A DNA stretch of 64,000 nt from Pseudomonas entomophila (GCF_013523125.1 NZ_JAAMQJ010000014.1:39555-103554), one strand, 5' to 3'. Shown: positions 30,277 through 39,675, numbered from the stretch's first letter. Notes: generated by a model not told the origin, from the sequence alone. Program-made: numbers and translations.

Positions 30277-31047
30277 ATGAGCCTGATACCCGAGCTGTCC
30301 ACCCCCGCCCACGCACTGATCTGCGGGGCGAGCCAGGGCATCGGGCTGGCGCTGTGCGACGCCTTGCTGGCCCGCGACGATGTGGCCTGCGTGTGGGCCG
30401 TGGCGCGCACCGCCACGCAAAGTCCAGGGCTGGCGGCGCTGAGCGAACGTCACGGCCAGCGCCTCGATCGGCTGGACTGCGATGCACGTCAGGAATCGTC
30501 GCTCGCCGAACTGGCTGCACATGTGGGGAGCCAGGGCACACCCTTGAACCTGGTGATCAGTACCTTGGGCATCCTGCACCAGGACGGCGCACGGGCCGAA
30601 AAGAGTCTGGCGCATGTGGACCTGGCCAGCCTCCAGGCGAGTTTCGCGACCAACACCTTCGCGCCGGTGCTGCTGCTCAAACACCTGCTGCCCCTGCTGC
30701 GCAAGCAGCCGGCGACTTTCGTCGCCCTGTCGGCCCGGGTCGGCTCCATCTCCGACAACCGCCTGGGCGGGTGGTACAGCTACCGCGCCAGCAAGGCCGC
30801 GCTCAACCAGTTGCTGCGCACCGCCAGCATCGAGCTGCGCCGCCTCAACCCGGCCTCGACGGTGCTGGCGCTGCACCCCGGGACGACCGATACACAGCTT
30901 TCCGAACCGTTCCAGAAGAACGTGCCGACCGAGCGGCTGTTCGACCCGGCGTTCGCCGCGCGTTGCCTGCTCGAACAGGTGGCATGCCATGGGGCCGCCG
31001 ACAGTGGCAGTTTCTGGGCCTGGGACGGTCAGCCGATCGAATGGTGA
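30277..31047 (+). CDS. SDR-family oxidoreductase (CsgA/sniffer-type)
   Basis: 256 residues; ATG at 30277 with GAGGT six nt upstream. Cofactor motif CGASQGIGLAL, STLGI, catalytic YxxxK intact in WYSYRASKAALNQ, and PGTTDT. Cytoplasmic. The WYSYRASKAALN stretch is typical of the C-factor-like subgroup. Divergent from the LysR gene. Confidence 0.9.
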   Translation: MSLIPELSTPAHALICGASQGIGLALCDALLARDDVACVWAVARTATQSPGLAALSERHGQRLDRLDCDARQESSLAELAAHVGSQGTPLNLVISTLGILHQDGARAEKSLAHVDLASLQASFATNTFAPVLLLKHLLPLLRKQPATFVALSARVGSISDNRLGGWYSYRASKAALNQLLRTASIELRRLNPASTVLALHPGTTDTQLSEPFQKNVPTERLFDPAFAARCLLEQVACHGAADSGSFWAWDGQPIEW

Positions 31048-31142
31048 AGCGGCATCCGCCCGTGGGTTGAACACCTGGTCGTCGATTTGTAAGCTGCCGG
31101 ACCCGTCGCACCGGCGATGGACCTGACAAGGACGACACAGGC

Positions 31143-31469
31143 ATGTGGCAACAGATCGTGAATTTTACCCTCGTCATTGTGGTATTCCTGGGGCTGTTGA
31201 AGCTCATTTCGTATCAGCGTGCGCGCTCGCGTCGTCAGCTGGACGATGAATTCGCGGCAGCGCTGAGCGCGCAGGGCGTCCAGCACTGGGCGCTGCTGGT
31301 GGACAAGGTCACCCTGCCCAGTACCGACCAGACGGCGGAGGTCTACCGGATCGTGCGCGCCGACACGGACCGCCATTTTCTCTACACCAAGATCGGCCGA
31401 GCGGCCGGCGTGCTCGTGCCGCTGTCCCGCGAGCGGGCCTTGCAGGCCGTGCGCGTGGTCGGTCAGTAG
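31143..31469 (+). CDS. small single-helix membrane protein of unknown function
   Basis: 108 residues. One N-terminal helix (FTLVIVVFLGLLKLI), a basic patch (QRARSRRQ), and a soluble domain of about 75 residues. Likely anchored in the inner membrane with the C-terminus in the cytoplasm (positive-inside). I do not recognise the family. Confidence 0.75.
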   Translation: MWQQIVNFTLVIVVFLGLLKLISYQRARSRRQLDDEFAAALSAQGVQHWALLVDKVTLPSTDQTAEVYRIVRADTDRHFLYTKIGRAAGVLVPLSRERALQAVRVVGQ

Positions 31470-31666
31470 AGCCGATACGCGCCAGATGCGGCTTGCCCGA
31501 TAGGCCAGCCGCCTGAAAACGGGTACCCTGTCGCCGGCCCGATGCTGCCCGCCGCTCGCCCCTCGCTGGAAGGTGAAAGCATCGTCCCCCCTGCCCTTTG
31601 CACGTCTTTTTGACAGTCGAGCCCCGGCAACGCGAGCACCTGACGCTTCACTGTTCAGGAGGCACC

Positions 31667-32197
31667 ATGATCACCGCCACACGCGCCAAACAGATGGCCA
31701 AGTCCCTGCGCACCTCGCTCGCGACGCGTGAGCACGCGCTGTCGCACTCCACCGCCCTGGAGCTGGTCGCCCGGCAACTGGGCTACAAGGACTGGAACAC
31801 GGCCGCCGCCGTACTGCCTGCCGAGCCTGATCCCACCTCGATTCGCTTCGAACGCCCGATACCGATTCTGCGCATGTTCGACGAGGCCAAGGCGCGGGAA
31901 TTCTACTTAGGGTTCCTGGGGTTCAGCGTCGACTTCGAGCACCGTTTCGAACCGGGTCTGCCCTTGTACCTGGGGCTGGTACGCGCCGGGTTGCACCTGC
32001 ACCTGTCCGAACACCATGGCGATGCCAGCCCAGGTTCGACGGTATTCGTGTGGATGCATCAGGTCGAGCGCCTGCGCGACGAGCTGCAGGCCAAGGGGTA
32101 TGGCTACGGACGGCCCGAGATCGTCGAGCAGCCGTGGGGCAGGCTGCTGGAAGTGCATGACCCGTTCGGCAACCGGATCCGGTTTTGTGAAGCCTGA
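31667..32197 (+). CDS. glyoxalase-superfamily protein with N-terminal Glyoxalase_8-like domain
   Basis: 176 residues; AGGAGG lies 4 nt before the ATG at 31667. N-terminal part (MITATRAKQMAKSLRTSLA...LGYKDWNTAAA) matches the small helical domain often found before a VOC fold; the rest is a VOC/bleomycin-resistance-like domain (FYLGFLGFSVDFEHRF, ... VHDPFGNRIRF). Metal or ligand binding is plausible, but the substrate is unknown. Confidence 0.88.
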   Translation: MITATRAKQMAKSLRTSLATREHALSHSTALELVARQLGYKDWNTAAAVLPAEPDPTSIRFERPIPILRMFDEAKAREFYLGFLGFSVDFEHRFEPGLPLYLGLVRAGLHLHLSEHHGDASPGSTVFVWMHQVERLRDELQAKGYGYGRPEIVEQPWGRLLEVHDPFGNRIRFCEA

Positions 32198-32228
32198 GTG
32201 ACCGCAGCGGTACAAGCGATCACGGACC

Positions 32229-32370
32229 TGTGGGAGCGGGCTTGCCCGCGATAGCGTCCGCTCCATCACCGCCTGAATCGCGGGCAAGCCCGCTCCCACA
32301 CCGGGGGTGAACCGCTCTGTCAGGTCAGCAATGGGGGCCACAGCGTGTTAGGTAAAGACGTTGAAAGGCC
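32229..32370 (+). repeat. 142-bp REP-containing element, left copy
   Basis: Begins with two 24-bp REP arms in inverted orientation (32229-32252 and 32277-32300, core GAGCGGGCTTGCCCGCGA), then a 70-bp conserved tail ending AGACGTTGAAAGGCC. An inverted copy of the same length lies at 36367-36508, differing at about a dozen positions by eye. Confidence 0.9.
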
Positions 32371-32447
32371 CACAGATCCCTCCCGCCATGAGGGCATGGA
32401 GGACTACTCACCGCATGAGGCCGCCCCCCTCCCCGGCCCCGCACCAC

Positions 32448-34517
32448 CTAGCCACCGCTGCCACGCAGCAACGCATTGACGTTCGCCCCCAGCGTGTCCA
32501 GCCCGAACGGCTTGGTCAGTACCGCCGTGGCGACCTCGTCCGCACACGGGTCGAGCACGTGGGGGTGGGCGTAACCGGTCATGAACAGCACCGGCAGACC
32601 GGGCCGTAGCTCACGGCCGACCTGCGCCAGGCGGCGGCCGTTCATCCCGCCCGGCAGGCCGATGTCGGTGACCAGCAGGTCGATGCGCTGCACCGAACGC
32701 AGCCACTCCAGCCCAGCGACGCTGTCCGCCGCCTCGATCACCCGGTACCCCAGGCCACCCAACACCTCACTGACGAACATGCGTACCGACGTCTCGTCAT
32801 CCACCACCAGCACCACCTCGCCCGAGGCAACCGGCGTGCTGCCCGCGCCTTCAGGCACCGGTTCAGGCACCTTGGGCTGCAGCGCATGCACGGGCAACTG
32901 CAACGACACCTGGGTGCCCTCGCCTTCCTGCGAGCAGATCCGTACCTGCCCGCCGGACTGTTTGGCGAACCCATAGATCATCGACAACCCAAGCCCGGTG
33001 CCGGCGCCCACCGGCTTGGTGGTGAAGAAGGGCTCGCACGCCCGGGCCAGCGTCTGCGGACTCATGCCTGCGCCATTGTCGACGACGCGAATGGTCAGGA
33101 AGCGCCCGGGACTCAGCTCGGTATCCAGGTCAGGGCCCGCAGCCAATTCGCTGTCGAAGGTCTCGATGAGGATGTCACCGCCTTCGCCCAGGGCATCGCG
33201 GGAGTTGATGCACAGGTTGAGCAGGGCATTTTCCACTTGCGCCGGGTCGACCAGGCAGATGTTGGCCTCGGCCCGTGCCTGGACCGTCAGGGTGATGCCG
33301 GGCCCGACCGAACGACGGATCAGCTCTTCGATGCCGACCACCAGGGCGTTGACATCGGTGGGCACCGGCAGCAGCGTCTGGCGCCTGGAAAACGCCAGCA
33401 GCCGGTGGGTCAGCGCCGCTGCACGCTGGGCTGCGCCCCGGGCCACGGACAGGTAGCGTTCGAGATCGGCGGTGCTGCCCTGGGCGAAGCGCAGGCCGAT
33501 CAGGTCGAGGCTGCCGGTGATGCCGGCCAGCAGGTTGTTGAAGTCGTGCGCGATGCCGCCGGTCAACTGCCCGACGGCTTCCATCTTCTGCGACTGACGC
33601 AGGGCAGCCTCGACCGCTTCGCGCTCGGCGATGGCCTCGGCGATGCGTGCCTCGAGGGTCCGGTTGAGGTCGAGCAAGGCGGTTTCGGCATTCTTCTTGG
33701 CGGTCACGTCGATGGACGAGCCGATCAGCCCGACCACCTCGCCCTCGTCATCGACCAGCGGAGCCTTGACCGAGAGCCAGACGGCCGCCGACCCATCGGG
33801 CATGTCGACCTGCTCCTCGACCTGCTCGGCCTTGCCGGCCTGCATGATGCGCTGGTCGGTCTCCATGATGCGCAGGGCCTGCGCCTTGTCCTCGAGAAAC
33901 TCCAGGTCGGTCTTGCCCAGGTAGAACTCCGGCGGCTTGCCGATCAGGCGCGTGGTGCCGTGGTTGGCCACCAGCATGCGCCCCTCGCGGTCCTTGGCAT
34001 AGACCACACCGGGCACGGCCGCCGCGAAGGTGCGCAGCAGCGTGGACATGCGGTCACGCTCGGCCTCGGCGGCGCGGCGCGATTCGATGTCCATGAGAAT
34101 GCCGGGGAAGCGTATCGCCACCCCGTCGGCATCGAGCTCCACCCGGCCATTGGCCTCCACCCAGCGGAACGAGCCATCGGCATGCCGTACCCGGTACTCG
34201 CAGCGGTAGGCACCGCCGCGCTGCATGGTCTGGTGGATGCTGTCGGAGACCCGCTCGCGGTCATCGGGGTGTATGGAGACGAAGGCATGTTCGATCGGCA
34301 TGCCGCTCAGGCATTGGCGCACCGGCAGGCCGAAGGTGCGCGAGAAGCGTTCGTCGGCCTTGACGCAGTTGTCCGGGATGTCCCACACCCAGGTGCCGAT
34401 GATCGCACCGGCGTCCAGCGCCAGTTGCAGCCGTTCCACCGCATCGTGGGGGAATCCCGGCGCCTGCGCCGCTACCGCGTCGGCTGTAGGAAGGGCCTGA
34501 GCAATGTCTCGGTCCAT
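32448..34517 (-). CDS. PAS-PAS hybrid histidine kinase with C-terminal receiver
   Basis: 689 residues, no membrane helix, so cytoplasmic. PAS1 about 30-150 (HPDDRERV, HADGSFRWVEANG), PAS2 about 160-275 (DREGRMLVANHGTTRLIG), coiled coil 280-310, H-box GGIAHDFNNLL with His324, HATPase with NSRDALGEGG and GTGLGLSMIYGF, receiver 566-685 with VVDDE, Asp618 (VTDIG) and Lys669. The HDFNNLL box is the HisKA type common in FixL-like kinases. Divergent from an MFS gene. Whole unit lies between two 142-bp inverted repeats. Confidence 0.93.
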   Translation of the reverse strand: MDRDIAQALPTADAVAAQAPGFPHDAVERLQLALDAGAIIGTWVWDIPDNCVKADERFSRTFGLPVRQCLSGMPIEHAFVSIHPDDRERVSDSIHQTMQRGGAYRCEYRVRHADGSFRWVEANGRVELDADGVAIRFPGILMDIESRRAAEAERDRMSTLLRTFAAAVPGVVYAKDREGRMLVANHGTTRLIGKPPEFYLGKTDLEFLEDKAQALRIMETDQRIMQAGKAEQVEEQVDMPDGSAAVWLSVKAPLVDDEGEVVGLIGSSIDVTAKKNAETALLDLNRTLEARIAEAIAEREAVEAALRQSQKMEAVGQLTGGIAHDFNNLLAGITGSLDLIGLRFAQGSTADLERYLSVARGAAQRAAALTHRLLAFSRRQTLLPVPTDVNALVVGIEELIRRSVGPGITLTVQARAEANICLVDPAQVENALLNLCINSRDALGEGGDILIETFDSELAAGPDLDTELSPGRFLTIRVVDNGAGMSPQTLARACEPFFTTKPVGAGTGLGLSMIYGFAKQSGGQVRICSQEGEGTQVSLQLPVHALQPKVPEPVPEGAGSTPVASGEVVLVVDDETSVRMFVSEVLGGLGYRVIEAADSVAGLEWLRSVQRIDLLVTDIGLPGGMNGRRLAQVGRELRPGLPVLFMTGYAHPHVLDPCADEVATAVLTKPFGLDTLGANVNALLRGSGG

Positions 34518-34811
34518 GAAAGGTCTCGATAGTCGTTGCGCGAAAGGACGTCAGGGAATTGCGCCCTTCCCGTCGATTGCCTGATCGTGCCGGTCTGGGG
34601 TATCGACCGCCGTGTAAGTGTAGGAAAGCTCTGACACCTTGGGCAGCGTGATGACTCGGGGCACATCATAAACAGATCGTGTGAGTGTGCCGAGTGCCGG
34701 CATCGTCGTCCTCTCACCCGACGTCGGCGCGAGGCGGCCAGAGGTCGCACGGATTTGACCACGCGATCAACTCTGCTTAGGGTGAGCGGCCTTTTCGCAG
34801 TCGAGCGTCTC

Positions 34812-36005
34812 ATGTCTGTCCGCAAGCCCATTCCCTACACGGTCTACCTGCTGGGGTTGACCATCTTCTCGCTGGTGACCGCTGAATTCATGGTCGCCGG
34901 CATGATGCCCGCCCTGGCCCAGGCGTTCTCCGTCAGCCTGGCGCAGATCGGCAACCTGATCGCCTACTACGCGGTCGGCATGGCGCTGGGCGGGCCGCCG
35001 GTCACGGTGCTGCTGTTGGCCAAGGGCGTCAGCAACAAGCGGGCGCTGGTGGGGCTGCTGGGCGTGTACGTGGCCGCGGGCGCCCTGGCTGCAGCCGCGT
35101 CATCCTATGAAGTGCTGGCGCTGGCGCGGATCGTCATGGGCGTGTCGAGCGCCGCCTGCATCGGCTTGTGCATGACGCTGTGCGCGGGCCTGGTCACCCC
35201 TGCATACCGGGGTCGAGCGGTAGCCATCGTCCTGGCAGGGCTGATGCTGTCACCGGTGATCGGCGTGCCGCTGACCGCCTGGGTCTCCCAGCATGCCGGC
35301 TGGCGTGCCAGCTCCTGGCTGGTGGTCGGCCTGGCCCTGGCCTGCACGCTGCTCGCCGCCACCCGCCTGCCGCACGAGGATGCCCACGGCGATGCGGGGC
35401 TGCGCCGCCAGTTGTCGACCGTGCGCAACCGCGGATTGTGGGCGGCCTACCTGACCAGCGGCCTGATCATCGGCGCGACCTTCGCCGCCTTCAGCTACTG
35501 CACGCCGATCTTCATCGAGGAGGTCGGCATCGCACCCGAACACATCGCGCCACTGCTGGCGCTGTACGGCGTGGCCAACGTCATCGGCAATGCCGTGGTG
35601 GGGCGTCACGCCGACCGCCACCTGCGTGCGCTGTTGACCGGCGGGTTGATGCTGATGGTACTGGCGCTGGCGGGTTTCGCCTTGGCCGAGGGCCATGTGT
35701 GGTTGAACGTCGGCTGCTTCCTGGCCCTGGGGTTGACCGGGGTGGCATTGAACCCGGCAATGGTGGCCCGGGTGATGACCGCAGCCGAACCGGTGGCGCT
35801 GGTCAATACCTTGCACACCTCGGTGATCACGGCCGGGCTGGCCTTCGGCAGCTGGGCGGGCGGTGCGGCGATCAGCGCCGGGTTCGGCCTGCGCGCACCG
35901 CTGTGGGTAGGCGTCGGAATGGCGGCGCTGGGCCTGCTGAGCATGGGGTTCGCCTACGCAGGGCGCTCGGCACCGCGCGAACTGGCGTGTGGGGTTGCCC
36001 CCTAG
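34812..36005 (+). CDS. MFS transporter, DHA1-type exporter
   Basis: 397 residues from MSVRKPIPYTVYLL, 12 helices. Motifs SLVTAEFMVAGMMPALA in helix 1 and LTAWVSQHAGWRASSW. These place it with the YdhP/arabinose-efflux-like drug:H+ antiporters. The inner-membrane substrate is unknown. Divergent from the hybrid kinase (294-bp gap), so the kinase could control it through an unlinked regulator. Confidence 0.9.
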   Translation: MSVRKPIPYTVYLLGLTIFSLVTAEFMVAGMMPALAQAFSVSLAQIGNLIAYYAVGMALGGPPVTVLLLAKGVSNKRALVGLLGVYVAAGALAAAASSYEVLALARIVMGVSSAACIGLCMTLCAGLVTPAYRGRAVAIVLAGLMLSPVIGVPLTAWVSQHAGWRASSWLVVGLALACTLLAATRLPHEDAHGDAGLRRQLSTVRNRGLWAAYLTSGLIIGATFAAFSYCTPIFIEEVGIAPEHIAPLLALYGVANVIGNAVVGRHADRHLRALLTGGLMLMVLALAGFALAEGHVWLNVGCFLALGLTGVALNPAMVARVMTAAEPVALVNTLHTSVITAGLAFGSWAGGAAISAGFGLRAPLWVGVGMAALGLLSMGFAYAGRSAPRELACGVAP

Positions 36006-36008
36006 GCC

Positions 36009-36191
36009 TCAGCGGGCACGCCGCCACGCACGCCACCCGCAGACCAGCAGCACGGCGCCGGGGACCAGCAGACCGCAGGCGGTGTACAGGAACGCCGGTT
36101 GACCAGCGGCGCCGATGGCCGCAAAGGTCATGCCCAGAATGGTCAGCGGCAGACCGGCGAACAGGTACGGCGTGCGGGGGGTGTGATTCAT
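36009..36191 (-). CDS. small two-helix membrane protein
   Basis: 60 residues from MNHTPRTPYLF; AAAGG lies 9 nt upstream. Two hydrophobic helices (LFAGLPLTILGMTFAAIG; FLYTACGLLVPGAVLLVCGW) and a basic tail RAWRRAR. It is convergent with the MFS gene, 3 bp apart. Function unknown. Confidence 0.7.
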   Translation of the reverse strand: MNHTPRTPYLFAGLPLTILGMTFAAIGAAGQPAFLYTACGLLVPGAVLLVCGWRAWRRAR

Positions 36192-36366
36192 GTCGAGCAT
36201 CCTTTCGATCGGGTGGGCGGGTCGCGCTGGGGACAGCATAAAGCAGGGCCGGCCTGGATGCATGCGACAAAGGTTGGTCGCGAGGGTGTAAAGGGGGACC
36301 GGGCGGTTTGGCTGCAGGTTTCCCCTGACCTGCCGGAGTGGCTGGTTTTATGGGCCCTTCGGTCCA

Positions 36367-36508
36367 GGCCTTTCAACGTCTTTACCTAACACGATGTGAA
36401 CCGCATTGCTGATCTGGCAGAGCGGTTCACCCTCTGTGTGGGAGCGGGCTTGCCCGCGATGCAGGCGGTGATAGACCGGACGCTATCGCGGGCAAGCCCG
36501 CTCCCACA
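36367..36508 (-). repeat. 142-bp REP-containing element, right (inverted) copy
   Basis: Reverse complement matches the element at 32229-32370 over the full 142 bp with about a dozen differences. REP arms at 36437-36460 and 36485-36508. The terminal 27 bp (36367-36393) are identical to the left copy. A 17-bp piece of the tail, ending GACGTTGAAAGGCC, occurs a third time at 36584-36600. Confidence 0.9.
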
Positions 36509-36600
36509 GGAGGGCTGCGCGTGCCTGTCTCATGCTGGTAAATCTAGGAGCGCAATAAATGAGCCTATCCTGAGGCTCTTTCCAAAGACGTTGAAAGGCC

Positions 36601-36721
36601 TGACCCTTCGGTCCCAATCGCGGCACAGGGCCGCTACAGGGGGACCCCATCGAGCTGACAGATCGGCGATGCGACCCAAACTGAGCGGCCCCAGTGCCGC
36701 GATTGGGCCCGCGGGGCCCAT
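36601..36721. repeat. second copy of the long intergenic inverted repeat
   Basis: Arms 36601-36638 and 36681-36721 share the core CAATCGCGGCAC / GTGCCGCGATTG and match the element at 27456-27582. It starts immediately after the tail fragment of the 142-bp element, so the two repeat families are fused here. Confidence 0.7.
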
Positions 36722-36876
36722 CAATCCGTCAACACGCTAAAGCCTGGATCAGCACAGAAGACGACAGTGAATCACCCACGCTGGGCGTGCGTCCTCTCCT
36801 GCCGGACCGACCGTACGTGGGTTTGCACGTCAGCTGACACGACCAAACGGCCTGCCGTCCGGCCATGCCCGTGCGC

Positions 36877-39546
36877 TCAGACCGTGATCGGGTCGACCTT
36901 GTCCACGTCGATCTGCAGGTCGGCCAGTGCCTTGGCCACGACCTCGCGGCCAATGGCACCGTCGTCGGCCAGGGCCTTCAAGGCCGCCAGCACCACGAAC
37001 TGCCGATCCACTTCGAAGTGCCGCCGAAGCGCCTCGCGGGTGTCCGACTGCCCGAAGCCGTCGGTCCCCAGCGCCACGAACCGGTGGTTGCCCACCCACG
37101 GCCGGATCTGGTCGGCGTGGATCTTCATGTAGTCGGTCGCCACGATCACCGGCCCTGGGTGCCCGTCGAGCAGTTGGGTCAGGTACGGTACCTTCGGCTC
37201 GTCCAGCGGGTGCAGCAGGTTCCAGCGCTCGACCTGCTGCGCCTCGCGACGTACCTCGGTGAGGCTGGTCGCGCTCCACAGCTCGCTGCTGACCCCGTAC
37301 TCGCGCTCGAGGATCTCGGCCGCGGCGATCACCTCCGGCAGGATCGAACCGCTGCCCATCAGTTGCACGTGCAGCGCACCCTTCGCTTCGCGCTCGATGG
37401 GCAGTCGGTACAGCCCTTTGAGAATGCCCTGCTCGCTGCCTTCGGGCATTGCCGGGTGGACGTAGTTCTCGTTGAGCACGGTGATGTAGTAGTAGATGTC
37501 TTCCTGCTCGACGTACATGCGGCGCATGCCGTCCTGCACGATCACCGCCAGCTCGTAGGCGTAGGTCGGGTCGTAGGACACGCAGCACGGCACGGTCGCC
37601 GACATCACGTGGCTGTGGCCATCGTCATGCTGCAGGCCTTCGCCCATCAGCGTGGTACGGCCCGAGGTGGCACCCAGCAGGAAGCCGCGGGCCCGGGCAT
37701 CGCCGGCCGCCCAGAGCAGGTCGCCCACGCGCTGGAAGCCGAACATCGAATAGAAGATGTAGAACGGCAGGGTCATCACGCCGTGGTTGACGTACGACGT
37801 GCTCGCAGCGATCCACGACGAGGTGGCGCCGGATTCGTTGAGGCCTTCCTGCATGATCTGGCCGTCCACGCTTTCCTTGTAGTAGGACAGGGTGCCAGCG
37901 TCCTGGGGCGTGTACAGCTGCCCGACGTGGGAGTGGATGCCGATCTGGCGGAACAGGCCTTCCATGCCGAAAGTCCGTGATTCGTCCGGGACGATGGGCA
38001 CCACCCGCTTGCCGATGTTCGGGTCCTTGAGCAGGGTGCCAAGGATACGCACGAAGGCCATGGTGGTGGAGATCTCGCGCTCCCCGGTGCCTTTGAGCTG
38101 CGCGTCGAGGATCGACAGCGGCGGGATCTGCAGCGGCTCGACCTTGGCCTGGCGCGCGGGCACGTGCCCACCCAGGGCGTCACGGCGGCTGCGCAGGTAG
38201 CGGGCCTCGGCGCTGTCGTCCTTGGGCCGCAGGTAGGGCATGTCGCCCAGTTGGTCGTCGGTCAGCTCCAGGCCGAAACGGTCGCGGAACGCCTTGACCG
38301 CGTCGGCGCCCATCTTCTTGAGCTGATGGTTGATGTTCTGCCCTTCGCCCGCCTCGCCCATGCCGAAGCCCTTGACGGTCTTGGCCAGGATCACCGTAGG
38401 GCGGCCCGTGTGACGGACGGCGGCGGCGTAGGCGTTGTACACCTTGACCGGGTCGTGACCGCCACGGGCGAGCTTCCAGATCTGTTCGTCGCTGAGGTCG
38501 CTGACCAGCTCCAGCAGCTCAGGGTACTTACCGAAGAACTGCTCGCGGACGTAAGCACCGTTCTGCGACTTGTAGGTCTGGTACTCGCCGTCGACGCACT
38601 CCATCATGCGCTGGCGCAGCAGTCCGGTCTTGTCCTTGGCCAGCAGTGCATCCCAGCCACTGCCCCAGATCACCTTGATCACGTTCCAGCCGGCGGCCCG
38701 GTACAGGCTTTCGAACTCCTGAATGACCTTGCCGTTGCCACGCACCGGACCGTCCAGGCGCTGCAGGTTGCAGTTGACCACGAAGATCAGGTTGTCGAGC
38801 TTCTCGCGCCCGGCCAGGGAGATTGCCGCCAGCGACTCGGGCTGGTCCATCTCGCCATCGCCGAGGAAGGCCCAGACCTTGCGGCCCTGGTGCTCCTTGA
38901 GGCCGCGGTTTTCCAGGTAGCGCATGAAGCGCGCCTGGTAGGCGGCGGTGATCGGCCCCAGGCCCATGGAAACGGTAGGGAACTGCCAGAAGTCCGGCAT
39001 CAGGCGCGGATGCGGGTAGGACGAGATGCCGTCGCGGTCCGTCTCGCGGCGGAAGTTGTCCAGTTGCTCCTCGCTCAAGCGGCCTTCGGTGTAGGCGCGC
39101 CCGTAGATGCCTGGGGCGGAGTGGCCCTGGATGTACACCATGTCGCCCGCGAACTGCTCGGTGCGTCCACGGAAGAAGTGATCGAAACCGACGTCGTAAA
39201 GCACGGCGGCCGAGGCATAGGTGGCGATGTGGCCGCCGACGCCCGAGTGCTTGCCGGCGCGCAACACCATGGTCAGGGCGTTCCAGCGGATGTAGGCGTT
39301 CAGACGGGTTTCCACGCCCAGGTCGCCGGGGTACGGCAGCTCACGCTCGGGCGCGATGCTGTTGATGTAGGGGGTGGTGACCCGCCCGTGGAAATCGCCG
39401 TGCAGGGAGACGTCGAAATCGAGCAGCTGGTCGATGAGGAAGTGGGCCCTTGGCCGTCCCTCGACTTCCACCACCGATGCGATCGAGTCGATCCATTCGC
39501 GGGTTTCCTGGGGGTCTTCATCGCGAAGCGGGTAGCTCTGCGCCAT
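36877..39546 (-). CDS. AceE-type homodimeric E1 2-oxoacid dehydrogenase, orphan paralogue
   Basis: 889 residues, full AceE length. ThDP motif GDGEMDQPES...VVNCN, AKTVKGFGMG, and the C-terminal transketolase domain (ATDYMKIHADQIRPWVG). E1 enzymes decarboxylate pyruvate or 2-oxobutyrate and pass the acyl group to an E2 lipoyl protein. No E2, E3 or methionine gamma-lyase gene is adjacent, so it must borrow the housekeeping E2/E3 or serve as an MdeB-like 2-oxobutyrate dehydrogenase E1. Divergent from a MarR regulator with two TTGCA palindromes between. Confidence 0.92.
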   Translation of the reverse strand: MAQSYPLRDEDPQETREWIDSIASVVEVEGRPRAHFLIDQLLDFDVSLHGDFHGRVTTPYINSIAPERELPYPGDLGVETRLNAYIRWNALTMVLRAGKHSGVGGHIATYASAAVLYDVGFDHFFRGRTEQFAGDMVYIQGHSAPGIYGRAYTEGRLSEEQLDNFRRETDRDGISSYPHPRLMPDFWQFPTVSMGLGPITAAYQARFMRYLENRGLKEHQGRKVWAFLGDGEMDQPESLAAISLAGREKLDNLIFVVNCNLQRLDGPVRGNGKVIQEFESLYRAAGWNVIKVIWGSGWDALLAKDKTGLLRQRMMECVDGEYQTYKSQNGAYVREQFFGKYPELLELVSDLSDEQIWKLARGGHDPVKVYNAYAAAVRHTGRPTVILAKTVKGFGMGEAGEGQNINHQLKKMGADAVKAFRDRFGLELTDDQLGDMPYLRPKDDSAEARYLRSRRDALGGHVPARQAKVEPLQIPPLSILDAQLKGTGEREISTTMAFVRILGTLLKDPNIGKRVVPIVPDESRTFGMEGLFRQIGIHSHVGQLYTPQDAGTLSYYKESVDGQIMQEGLNESGATSSWIAASTSYVNHGVMTLPFYIFYSMFGFQRVGDLLWAAGDARARGFLLGATSGRTTLMGEGLQHDDGHSHVMSATVPCCVSYDPTYAYELAVIVQDGMRRMYVEQEDIYYYITVLNENYVHPAMPEGSEQGILKGLYRLPIEREAKGALHVQLMGSGSILPEVIAAAEILEREYGVSSELWSATSLTEVRREAQQVERWNLLHPLDEPKVPYLTQLLDGHPGPVIVATDYMKIHADQIRPWVGNHRFVALGTDGFGQSDTREALRRHFEVDRQFVVLAALKALADDGAIGREVVAKALADLQIDVDKVDPITV

Positions 39547-39598
39547 CGGTCACTCTCCTTGTCTGGCAGCGGCGAATCGTTGTGCGGCTCGCCCTTAG

Positions 39599-39610
39599 TT
39601 GCACTTGCAA
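39599..39610. promoter_or_regulatory. candidate MarR operator 1, TTGCA-CT-TGCAA
   Basis: Perfect 5-bp arms with a 2-nt spacer, 53 bp upstream of the AceE-like start codon and in the shared divergent promoter. Confidence 0.55.
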
Positions 39611-39636
39611 TTGAATCTATCCTTATCTGCGTTATG

Positions 39637-39650
39637 ATTGCAACTGCAAT
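39637..39650. promoter_or_regulatory. candidate MarR operator 2, ATTGCA-AC-TGCAAT
   Basis: Perfect 6-bp arms with a 2-nt spacer, same core as site 1 and 39 bp away centre to centre. It ends 25 bp before the marR start, a position suited to autorepression. Confidence 0.6.
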
Positions 39651-39675
39651 GAACGCTCGGCATTTCGGAGACCGC

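Noticed and set aside
38164..39675. Long N-terminal extension of the MarR gene
   Set aside because: Antisense of the AceE-like gene; the ATG at 39676 has a GGAG site and fits the family.
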